Source of the DNA: Demequina phytophila
GTDB lineage: Bacteria > Actinomycetota > Actinomycetes > Actinomycetales > Demequinaceae
DNA length: 64,000 bases
Direction: 5' to 3'
Assembly: GCF_000971135.1 (NCBI RefSeq)
Contig: NZ_BBLW01000006.1
Location: forward strand, 166,778 to 230,777
The notes beneath the pieces were generated by a model that did no database searches, was not told where the DNA came from, and saw only the letters and a list, made by a program, of their open reading frames with translations. The position numbers were made by a program, and so were the translations under genes. Positions within the stretch are counted from its first letter, which is position 1, and every line of letters begins with the position of its first letter. This document shows positions 50,052-57,688 of this stretch, one piece after another.

Positions 50052-50950
50052 CCGCCGCGATCCCCTCGCCCCCGCCGCGCACCCTCGCGTCGGGTCAGCG
50101 CTGCCGAGTGCGCGTCTTCGACGTCGTGACGCGGGCGGTCGAGACCGTCCACGAGACCGATACCGTGCTGCTCGAGGCTCCCAACTGGCACCCCGACGGG
50201 CGGCTCGTCCTCAACGGCGACGGCGTGCTGTGGTCGCTCGACCCGGCGAGCGGTGACCTCGCGCGCATCGAGATCGACGGCGTCCCCGACCTCAACAACG
50301 ACCACGTCCTCGCTCCGGACGGTGAGACCATCTACGTCTCAGCGAACGACTGGCACATCTACCAGGCGCCCCTCGTCGGCGGCACCGCCCGCCGCGTCAC
50401 CGCCGACCGCGACGGCCGCATGCACTTCCTTCACGGCGTCAGCCCCGACGGCACGGCCCTCGCCTACATCGGCCTGCAGCCCGCCGACGGCGACTGGTGG
50501 GCCCGCGCCGAGGTGTTCGTCACCGCGGTCGACGGATCCTGGGAACGGCGGCTCGAGGCGGCGGGGTCGCCCGCGGACGGGTCCGAGTTCTCGCCCGACG
50601 GCGCATGGATCTACCTCAACACCGAGGCCTTCACGGAGGCGCCCGGTCACGCGCAGATCGCGCGGATCCGGCCCGGTGGCACCGGTGTCGAACGGCTCAC
50701 CGTCAGCGATCGGGTCGACTGGTTCCCGCACCTCGCGCCCGATGGCCACCACACCGTCTACCTCAGCTACCCCGCGGGAACCATCGGTCACCCTCCGGAT
50801 CTCGACGTCGAGCTGCGGCTCGTCACCGGCGACGCGTGGGACGCGCCCGAGACGGTGGTCGCGCTGCACGGCGGCCAGGGCACCATCAACGTCAACAGCT
50901 GGGCGCCCGACTCGCGACGGTTCGCCTTCGTGGACTACCCGCTCGACTGA
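50048..50950 (+). CDS. TolB-like beta-propeller protein
   Basis: A 300-residue protein with repeated WD40-like/PD40 blades: NWHPDGRLVLNGDGVLWSLD, HVLAPDGETIYVSAND, GVSPDGTALAYIGLQPAD, EFSPDGAWIYLNTEAF, HLAPDGHHTVYLSYPAG and SWAPDSRRFAFVDY. Six blades follow a regular spacing of about 45 residues. The family includes oligogalacturonate lyases and TolB-type scaffold proteins; no catalytic residues can be confirmed. No signal peptide is seen. It overlaps the UPF0303 gene. The repeated 10-mer follows the stop codon by four bases (50955-50964). Confidence 0.82.
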   Translation: MTAAIPSPPPRTLASGQRCRVRVFDVVTRAVETVHETDTVLLEAPNWHPDGRLVLNGDGVLWSLDPASGDLARIEIDGVPDLNNDHVLAPDGETIYVSANDWHIYQAPLVGGTARRVTADRDGRMHFLHGVSPDGTALAYIGLQPADGDWWARAEVFVTAVDGSWERRLEAAGSPADGSEFSPDGAWIYLNTEAFTEAPGHAQIARIRPGGTGVERLTVSDRVDWFPHLAPDGHHTVYLSYPAGTIGHPPDLDVELRLVTGDAWDAPETVVALHGGQGTINVNSWAPDSRRFAFVDYPLD

Positions 50951-50968
50951 CCAAGGGACGATGCGGGC

Positions 50969-51526
50969 CTACAGCACCGCGTACCTCAGCAGCACCGTCC
51001 CGTCGGAGAACACCCGCTGCTCAAGCAGCTCCAGCCGCAGTCGCACGCCGTCGGGGAGCGCGCGCCGGCCTCCGCCGACCGTCACCGGCGCGACCGCGAG
51101 GATGACCTCGTCGACCAGCCCCGCCGCGAGCGCCTGGCCCGCGAGCTCCGGCCCGCCGATGTCGAGGTCGCGGTCCGCGCCCTCCTTCAGCGCCGCGACC
51201 TCGGCCGCGTCGAAGTCCCGCACGATCCGCGCCCGCGGAACCCCCGCATCGTCCAGCGTCCGCGAGTAGACCACGGTGTCCGAGTCGATCCAGGCGTCCG
51301 CGAAGCGCTGGTACAGCGGCGTGATCGCGGGGTCGGCGGCCATCTCGTGCCAGACCGCCATCACCTGGTGCATCTTGCGGCCGTAGAGGTGGGTGCCGAC
51401 GGTCGCCTCGAGGTCCGCGAACCAGTCGTGGAGCTCGTCGACGGGCTCGGTGAAGTCGAAGCCCCCGTCGGCGTCCACGTAGTAGCCGTCGAGCGAGCAG
51501 TTGATCGCGTAGATGAGCTTGGCCAT
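50969..51526 (-). CDS. RibD C-terminal-like dihydrofolate-reductase-fold protein
   Basis: A 185-residue protein with the dihydrofolate reductase/RibD_C fold. Diagnostic parts are LIYAINCSLDGYY at the N-terminus, THLYGRKMHQVMAVW, and RDLDIGGPELAGQALAAGLVDEV near residue 120, typical of NADPH-binding members. Enzymatic substrate is unknown. The ATG lies close to a G-rich ribosome site. It is convergent with the TolB-like gene, and the 18 bp between them are almost filled by the repeated 10-mer. Confidence 0.88.
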   Translation of the reverse strand: MAKLIYAINCSLDGYYVDADGGFDFTEPVDELHDWFADLEATVGTHLYGRKMHQVMAVWHEMAADPAITPLYQRFADAWIDSDTVVYSRTLDDAGVPRARIVRDFDAAEVAALKEGADRDLDIGGPELAGQALAAGLVDEVILAVAPVTVGGGRRALPDGVRLRLELLEQRVFSDGTVLLRYAVL

Positions 51527-51582
51527 GGCGCGGGCTCCCTTCCCCGGTCACGGTAACCCGCGGGCAGTCCTAGGGTGGGCTC

Positions 51583-52431
51583 ATGACCCTTCCTCACCTC
51601 ACGCTCAACGACGGCCACACCCTCCCCGCGGTCGGATTCGGCACGTACCCCCTGGTAGGCGACCAGGGCGGACGTGCGATCCTGTCCGCGCTCGAGAACG
51701 GCTACCGGCTGCTCGACTCCGCGGTGAACTACGAGAACGAGGGCATCGTGGGCCGCGCGATGCGCGACTTCCTGCGCGAGTCCGGCGTCCCGCGCGGCGA
51801 GGTCACGGTGCAGACCAAGCTGCCCGGCCGCCACCACGGCTTCGAGCGCGCCGTCCAGTCCGGCGAGGAGTCCCGCGCGCGCCTGGGCGTGGACCGGATC
51901 GACGTCATGCTCATCCACTGGCCCAACCCGATCACGGGCACGTACAAGGAGGCGTGGCGCGCGCTCGTGGAGCTGCGCGAGCGCGGCGTGGTGCGGTCGA
52001 TCGGGGTGAGCAATTTCAACGAGCGCCTGCTCGACGAGATCATCGCGGACTCCGGCGTCACCCCCGCCATCAACCAGGTCGAGCTGCACCCCTACTTCCC
52101 GCAGACCTCCCTGCTCGCGAAGCACGCCGAGCTCGGGATCGTCACGCAGGCGTGGAGCCCGCTGGGCAAGCGCCAGGCGCCGTACGACGAGCCCGTGGTG
52201 GTCGCCGCCGCTTCCCGGCTGGGGGTCACCCCCGCCCAGGTGATCCTGCGCTGGCACCTCGAGCGCGGCTCGCTGCCGCTGCCCAAGTCCGCGACCCCGT
52301 CGCGCCAGGTGGAGAACCTGTCCGTCGCCGACTTCTCGCTGCTGCCCGAGGAGGTCGAGGCGATCACCGCGCTCGGTCGCCCGGACGGCCGGCTGTTCGA
52401 CGGCGACCCCGAGACGCACGAGGAGATGTAG
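51583..52431 (+). CDS. aldo/keto reductase
   Basis: A 282-residue NADPH-dependent reductase with the (beta/alpha)8 barrel. The catalytic tetrad is visible: Asp and Tyr in LLDSAVNYENE, Lys in VQTKLPG and His in LIHWPNP. The C-terminal LPKSATPSRQVEN is the NADPH-binding loop. This is the 2,5-diketo-D-gluconate reductase type, but substrates of these enzymes are broad. It is convergent with the siderophore-interacting protein; the repeated 10-mer begins two bases after its stop and is part of the shared terminator. Confidence 0.92.
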   Translation: MTLPHLTLNDGHTLPAVGFGTYPLVGDQGGRAILSALENGYRLLDSAVNYENEGIVGRAMRDFLRESGVPRGEVTVQTKLPGRHHGFERAVQSGEESRARLGVDRIDVMLIHWPNPITGTYKEAWRALVELRERGVVRSIGVSNFNERLLDEIIADSGVTPAINQVELHPYFPQTSLLAKHAELGIVTQAWSPLGKRQAPYDEPVVVAAASRLGVTPAQVILRWHLERGSLPLPKSATPSRQVENLSVADFSLLPEEVEAITALGRPDGRLFDGDPETHEEM

Positions 52432-52433
52432 CA

Positions 52434-52487
52434 GGGACGATGCGCGAGCCGGGTTCTCGTACGAGGCCCGGCCCGCGCATCATGCCC
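52434..52487. terminator. terminator formed by the repeated 10-mer
   Basis: The left arm 52434-52453 begins with the 10-mer and pairs with 52467-52487 (one bulge, two mismatches) around a 13-base loop. It lies between two convergent genes. The reverse arm reads GGGCATGATGC, close to but not identical with the 10-mer. Confidence 0.65.
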
Positions 52488-52488
52488 G

Positions 52489-53304
52489 CTATACGGCGGC
52501 CGCGTCCTGCTCCGCCTCCATCCGGGCGTTGAAGTCGCGCTTGCTCGACTGCCAGCCGTCCTCGTTCATGCCGGTGCGCCAGTAGCCCGAGATGGACACC
52601 TGCGCGCGCGGGACGCCGAGCTCGTTGAAGAGGTGCCGGCGCAGCGGCTTCACCATGTCGGCGTTGCCGTGCACGAAGGCCTCGACGGCCTCGGGCGCGG
52701 CGCCTTCCGGGAGCCCCGCTGCCACGACCGCGCGCGAGAGCGCCTCGCCGTAGCCGTCGCCGGGGCCGCGGTGGACCCAGTGGATGCGCGTGCGCCCGGT
52801 GGCGGGAAGCTCCTGCTCCTCCTCCGCGGAGGCGACCTCGAGATAGGCCTCGACCCGCGCATCGTCCCTGGTGGTGCTCAGGTTCTCGAGGGCGGCGGCG
52901 ATCGCGGGGATCGCCGACTCGTCGCCCACCAGGAGGTGGAGGCTGGCCGTGGGGCTCGGCGCCCAGGCACCGCCGGGGCCCACGAAGCTCAGCGTGTCGC
53001 CGGGTCGGGCGGCGGCGGCCCAGGGGCCGGCGAGCCCCTCGTCGCCGTGGATCACGAAGTCGATCGCGAGCTCGCGGGCGCTCATGTCGAGGCTGCGGAT
53101 CGTGTAGGTGCGCGTCACGTCGCCGAACTTCAGCTTGACGTAGTGGTCCGTGAAGGTGAGGTCCGGGAGCTCGTCGAGGTCTGGGCCGGTGAGCGTGACC
53201 CGCACCATGCCGGGCGCGAGGCGCTCCGTGCGGGTCACCGTGAGCGTGCGGGTGGGGCGTGCGGGGCGGCCTTCGGGGCGGCCTCCGGGGCGAGGGTCTG
53301 CCAT
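52489..53304 (-). CDS. siderophore-interacting protein (ferric-chelate reductase type)
   Basis: A 271-residue flavoprotein of the ViuB/SIP family, which releases iron from imported ferric siderophores. The FAD-binding motif is TRTYTIRS in the N-terminal barrel; the NAD(P)H-binding domain contains LLVGDESAIPAIAAAL, and the C-terminal signature is SISGYWRTGMNEDGW. The N-terminus has an extra Pro/Arg-rich segment of about 20 residues. The ATG at 53304 is the only good start. It is a single gene; no siderophore transport genes adjoin it. It carries the repeated 10-mer at 52859-52868, read as Asp-Asp-Ala. Confidence 0.92.
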   Translation of the reverse strand: MADPRPGGRPEGRPARPTRTLTVTRTERLAPGMVRVTLTGPDLDELPDLTFTDHYVKLKFGDVTRTYTIRSLDMSARELAIDFVIHGDEGLAGPWAAAARPGDTLSFVGPGGAWAPSPTASLHLLVGDESAIPAIAAALENLSTTRDDARVEAYLEVASAEEEQELPATGRTRIHWVHRGPGDGYGEALSRAVVAAGLPEGAAPEAVEAFVHGNADMVKPLRRHLFNELGVPRAQVSISGYWRTGMNEDGWQSSKRDFNARMEAEQDAAAV

Positions 53305-53418
53305 CCCTGCATCGTATGCGGAATCGCACGGGATGATGTCATCGCTGGTATTCGCGGATTTCTAGTTGCCCACATCCCTTTTGTCCTGAATGTCAGACCC
53401 CTCTGGTGTGATGGTTCT

Positions 53419-54939
53419 ATGGATGCACCGCACCTGTTCGATGACTCGCCCGGCGGCTCTGGCGCCGGGTTCGCGTCGGCGTGTGTGGATGCTCGGGTGG
53501 CGGTGGGGACGATGCGGTCGATGGCTTCCGTCGCCGGGTCGCCTGACGCGGTGGAGCGGTTCGGGGCGGCGGCTCAGGTCGCGGCCGAGATGGATCTGGT
53601 CCTCGCACGCATGGCCCGAGACATCGACGTGCAGTCCGATGTACCTGGGGGTGGGCTCGCGAAGCATCACGGCTTCCGCTCCGCGGCGGATCTGGTCGCC
53701 TCGACGATGGGTACCCACAAGGCCGAGGCGGTCCGGCTGATCGAGGTCGGACGGGCGCTCGAGGAGAGGGAGCGGGGAGGCACGCCGGATCCGGGTCCTG
53801 ATCCGGATGAGCCGAATCCTGACGACCCCGATCCGGATGACCCTGAGGACAACGATCCGCCTGACCCGCCGGATCCTCAGCCCACCCCGCAGGCGAAGCC
53901 GCAGGTGCGCTACCGCGCGATTGTGACCGAGGCGCTCGACGCCGGGCTGATCTCCGCGAAGTGCGGATCGCAGATCCTCGTCATGCTCGACTCGCTCTGT
54001 GACGAGGTGACGGATGAGGCGAAGGAGGAGGCCGCGACCGAGCTGGTGGCACGTGCCCGGGGCTTGGACGCCTTCGCGTTCTCCAAGATCGTGCAACGGT
54101 TCAAGGCCGCCCTCGATGTGGAGCAGCATGAGCGCAACGAGGCGCAGAAGCGTCAGGCCCGCTACCTGAAGATCGGGGACAACAGCCGAGGCATGGTCGA
54201 GATCCGCGGCGAGCTCGACCCCGAGACCGCCGCGCCGTTGCGTGCTGCGATCGACAAGATGGTCGGCGACCAGATGCGACGCAGCCGCGACATCCCCGGC
54301 GAAGACCTCCGCACCAGCGACCAGATGCGTGCCGACGCGCTAGCAGACCTCGCCCGTCACGCCCTGGGCTGCGAGACCACGACCGCGTTGTTCGCCCACG
54401 CCAGCGTCGTCGTCCGCGCCACCGCTCAAGATCTCGAATCCGGCACCGGGTTGGCAGAGGTCGACGGCTGCAGCCAGCCGATCAGCATCACCGTCGCGCA
54501 CCGCATGATCAGCTCCGCCATCCTCATCCCCGCCCTGGTGGGCTCGAAGGGCGAGCTGCTGAAGCTGGGACGGAAGATCTACCCGTTCTCCCGCGCGCAA
54601 CGCATCGCCCTGGGCGAGCGTGACGGCGGCTGTGCGAAGTGCGGAGCCCCACCGGCCTGGGCGGAGGCCCACCACATCATCTACTGGTCCAGAGGCGGCC
54701 CCACCAACCTGTCCAACGGAGCACTTCTTTGCTCCCACTGCCACCACGTCATCCATGATCAAGGCTGGCAGATCCGCGCCACCGACACCGAGATCTGGTT
54801 CATCCCACCCGCCACCGTCGACCCGACACGCACCCCCTGGCAAGGCGGCCGAGCACGCTTCGGCACGCCCCGCCCCTGGAACAAGAAGGTCACCACCGAC
54901 GGCGGCAACGGCAGCCACTCCGGCACCCCGCCCGAATAG
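53419..54939 (+). CDS. DUF222/HNH endonuclease (13E12 family)
   Basis: A 506-residue protein of the actinobacterial 13E12 family. The DUF222 domain covers residues 20-330 and is interrupted by a low-complexity acidic Pro-Asp linker (DPDEPNPDDPDPDD) near residue 120. The C-terminal HNH nuclease has CAKCGAPPAWAEAHHI, WSRGGPTNLSNGALLC and HCHHVIHD, with all zinc and catalytic residues present. The family is often multicopy and seen in mobile elements such as REP13E12, but here no repeats flank it. Biological role is unknown. The repeated 10-mer at 53506-53515 is read as Gly-Thr-Met-Arg. Confidence 0.9.
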   Translation: MDAPHLFDDSPGGSGAGFASACVDARVAVGTMRSMASVAGSPDAVERFGAAAQVAAEMDLVLARMARDIDVQSDVPGGGLAKHHGFRSAADLVASTMGTHKAEAVRLIEVGRALEERERGGTPDPGPDPDEPNPDDPDPDDPEDNDPPDPPDPQPTPQAKPQVRYRAIVTEALDAGLISAKCGSQILVMLDSLCDEVTDEAKEEAATELVARARGLDAFAFSKIVQRFKAALDVEQHERNEAQKRQARYLKIGDNSRGMVEIRGELDPETAAPLRAAIDKMVGDQMRRSRDIPGEDLRTSDQMRADALADLARHALGCETTTALFAHASVVVRATAQDLESGTGLAEVDGCSQPISITVAHRMISSAILIPALVGSKGELLKLGRKIYPFSRAQRIALGERDGGCAKCGAPPAWAEAHHIIYWSRGGPTNLSNGALLCSHCHHVIHDQGWQIRATDTEIWFIPPATVDPTRTPWQGGRARFGTPRPWNKKVTTDGGNGSHSGTPPE

Positions 54940-55234
54940 CTCACCCGCCCCGCGGCGCCACCCCGTCCCGGGCGGCGCCGCACCAGCACGTCCGGGCACG
55001 TCCAGGCACGTGTGGTCGCCACCACCGAGCGCGCCGGCACCACCGCCACCCGGCCACCCCCGGCGGCGCACCGACCCGCGCGACCCGACCCCCGCATCGT
55101 CCCGCGCGACCCGACCCCCGCATCGTCCCGCGAACCACCAGGTACACGTGCCGAAGGTCACACCTGCACGCGGTGTCACGCCGATAGGATGGGCACGCCG
55201 ACGAAGCCGCCCCCACTCCCCACGAAGGAACCCC
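54940..55234. other. intergenic region with 26-bp tandem duplication
   Basis: These 295 bases upstream of the GH3 gene hold no gene. A 26-bp unit is duplicated head to tail (55078-55103 and 55104-55129), each unit carrying the repeated 10-mer. An imperfect palindrome ACACC-N7-GGTGT (55160-55176) and a -10-like TAGGAT (55185-55190) probably form the GH3 promoter. Confidence 0.5.
55078..55129. repeat. 26-bp tandem duplication containing the repeated 10-mer
   Basis: Two perfect direct copies of a 26-bp unit, each ending in GCATCGTCCC (the reverse complement of the 10-mer). Confidence 0.85.
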
Positions 55235-57610
55235 ATGCGCGAGAGCTACGCGAAGGCCGAGCAGATCGTCTCGACCCTGTCCACCGACGAGAAGACCCGC
55301 CTGGTCTCGGGCCGGGACGCATGGACCACGGAGGCGCTCGACGAGCACGGCGTGCCGTCCGTCATGCTCACCGACGGCCCCCACGGCGTGCGCAAGCAGA
55401 CCGGGGCGACCGACCACATCGGCCTCAACGCCTCGGTGCCCGCCACCTGCTTCCCGCCGGCCGTCACGCTCGGCTCCACGTGGGACCCGTCGCTGATCGA
55501 GGAGGTGGGCGTCGCGCTCGGCCGCGAGAGCCGCGCCAACGACGTCGCCGTCCTGCTGGGCCCCGGCCTCAACATCAAGCGCCACCCCGCCGGCGGCCGC
55601 AACTTCGAGTACTTCTCCGAGGACCCGTTCCTCGCCGGCAAGATGGCCGGCGCCATGGTCCGTGGCATCCAGTCGCAGGGCGTGGGCGCGTGCCTCAAGC
55701 ACTACGCGGCGAACAACCAGGAGTTCTTCCGCATGTCCGTCGACACCGTGGTGGACGACCGCACCCTGCGCGAGATCTACCTCACCGGCTTCGAGATCGC
55801 CGTGAAGGAGTCGCAGCCGTGGACGGTGATGTGCTCCTACAACAAGATCAACGGTGAGCACGCCGACATGAGCCGCACGCTCCTCACCGACATCCTCCGC
55901 GACGAGTGGGGCTTCGACGGCCTGGTCATGTCGGACTGGTTCGCGGTGTCCGACCGCGCCCTCGGTATCTGCGCCGGCCTCGACCTCGAGATGCCCGGCA
56001 GCAACGGCACCTGGGACGCGGAGATCAAGGACGCGCACGCGAAGGGCCTGCTCACCACCGCGGAGCTCGACCTCGCCGCGACCCGCGTGATCGACCTCGC
56101 GCTGCGCAGCCGCAACGATGCCGCCTCGTCCCAGTCGGACCCCGCCACCCACCATGAGCTCGCACGCCGCGCGGCCGCCGCCGGCACCGTGCTCCTCACC
56201 AACGACGGCATCCTCCCGCTCGAGCGCACCGGCAGCATCGCCGTGGTGGGCGCCTTCGCGAAGAAGCCCCGCTACCAGGGCGCGGGCTCCTCGCTGGTGA
56301 ACCCCACGCAGCTCGACACCTTCCTCGAGGCGCTCCGTGCCGCGGTCGGCGACCAGGCCACCGTCCACTACGCCCCCGGCTACGACGCGAAGACCGGCGA
56401 GACCGAGGAGGCCCTCCTCGCCGAGGTCCGCGACACCGCACGCAAGGCCGACGTCGTCATCGTCCTCGCCGGCCTGCCGAACTCGTACGAGTCCGAGGGC
56501 TTCGACCGCGAGCACCTGCGCCTTCCCGACGGACACATCGCCACCATCGCCGCCGCCACCGAGGCCAACGACCGGACCGTGGTCGCCCTCCTCAACGGCT
56601 CCCCGATCGAGATGCCGTGGGTGGACCGCCCCGCCGCGATCGTCGAGGCGTACCTGGGCGGCCAGGCCGGCGGCTCCGCGCTGGCGGACGTCCTCCTGGG
56701 CGACGTCGCCCCCGGCGGCCGCCTCGCCGAGTCCTTCCCGGTCTCCGCCTCGGACCTGCCCTCGGACCGCGACTTCGCCCGCCGGCCCACCCAGGTCCAG
56801 TACCGCGAGGGCCTCTACGTGGGCTACCGGTTCCACGACGCCTCGGGCGTCGCCGCGCGCTTCCCGTTCGGCCACGGCCTCAGCTACACCGCCTTCGACC
56901 ACTCCGGCCTCACCGTGCGCAAGGTCAAGGACGGCTACTCCGTCACCGTGACCGTCACCAACGTGGGCCCCCGCGCCGGCGCCGAGGTGGTCCAGGTCTA
57001 CGTGCGCGATCCCGAGTCGATCGCCTACCGCCCCGAGAAGGAGCTCAAGGGCTTCGCGAAGGTGCACCTCGAGCCCGGCACCTCGGAGAAGGTGACGATC
57101 CGTCTCGACCGCCGCGCCTTCGCGGTGTGGGACGTGCGCGCCCAGGAGTGGCGCGTCGAGCCCGGCGAGTTCGAGATCCTGGTCGGCGCCTCCTCCACCG
57201 ACATCCGCGCCCGCCGCACCGTCACCGTCGCGGAGGGCGAGGCGGTCTTCCCGTCGCACGGGCCGTCCGCGTTCGTCGCGACCGACGACGAGTTCCGCAC
57301 CATGCTCGGCTCCGAGATCCCCGAGCCCGCCGGCGTGGTGCCCTTCCACCGCGACTCGACCATCGCCGACCTGCGCGAGACCGTGACCGGGCGCACCACT
57401 GCGAAGATCCTCACCCAGCAGGCGAGCAAGCAGTTCCAGTCCGACGAGGCCGACGACTCCATGGAGCTCATGCTCGAGGCCTCCCTCAAGGCGGCACCGC
57501 TGCGGATGGTCGCCATGGCGAGCGGTGGCAAGCTCACGCTCAAGTACCTCGACCGCATGATCGCCGTGCTCAACGGCACCTCCGCGAAGGCCTGGCGCAA
57601 CCGCGGCTGA
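55235..57610 (+). CDS. GH3 beta-glycosidase (second)
   Basis: A 791-residue family GH3 glycosidase. Motifs are LTDGPHGVRKQ, GRNFEYFSEDP, GACLKHYAANNQEF and the nucleophile LVMSDWFAV. The second domain contains the acid/base region (NSYESEGFDREHLRLP). A C-terminal fibronectin-like domain (VTNVGPRAGAEVVQVYVRD) is followed by a tail of about 100 residues (ATDDEFRTMLGSEIPEP), which is seen in a subgroup of actinobacterial GH3 enzymes. There is no PA14 insertion, unlike the GH3 at 38 kb. No signal peptide is visible, so it acts inside the cell. The ribosome site GAAGGAA precedes the ATG. No transporter is attached. Confidence 0.93.
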   Translation: MRESYAKAEQIVSTLSTDEKTRLVSGRDAWTTEALDEHGVPSVMLTDGPHGVRKQTGATDHIGLNASVPATCFPPAVTLGSTWDPSLIEEVGVALGRESRANDVAVLLGPGLNIKRHPAGGRNFEYFSEDPFLAGKMAGAMVRGIQSQGVGACLKHYAANNQEFFRMSVDTVVDDRTLREIYLTGFEIAVKESQPWTVMCSYNKINGEHADMSRTLLTDILRDEWGFDGLVMSDWFAVSDRALGICAGLDLEMPGSNGTWDAEIKDAHAKGLLTTAELDLAATRVIDLALRSRNDAASSQSDPATHHELARRAAAAGTVLLTNDGILPLERTGSIAVVGAFAKKPRYQGAGSSLVNPTQLDTFLEALRAAVGDQATVHYAPGYDAKTGETEEALLAEVRDTARKADVVIVLAGLPNSYESEGFDREHLRLPDGHIATIAAATEANDRTVVALLNGSPIEMPWVDRPAAIVEAYLGGQAGGSALADVLLGDVAPGGRLAESFPVSASDLPSDRDFARRPTQVQYREGLYVGYRFHDASGVAARFPFGHGLSYTAFDHSGLTVRKVKDGYSVTVTVTNVGPRAGAEVVQVYVRDPESIAYRPEKELKGFAKVHLEPGTSEKVTIRLDRRAFAVWDVRAQEWRVEPGEFEILVGASSTDIRARRTVTVAEGEAVFPSHGPSAFVATDDEFRTMLGSEIPEPAGVVPFHRDSTIADLRETVTGRTTAKILTQQASKQFQSDEADDSMELMLEASLKAAPLRMVAMASGGKLTLKYLDRMIAVLNGTSAKAWRNRG

Positions 57611-57644
57611 ATCCGCGCACCCCGGCGCCCCACGGGGCAAGATG

Positions 57645-57676
57645 GGTAGCGGGGCGGCCCGAGCCGCCCCGCTACC
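57645..57676 (+). terminator. terminator after the second GH3 gene
   Basis: GGTAGCGGGGCGGC (57645-57658) pairs perfectly with 57663-57676 around loop CCGA. It lies between the GH3 stop and the BCCT start. Confidence 0.7.
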
Positions 57677-57688
57677 AGGGGAGGCGCC

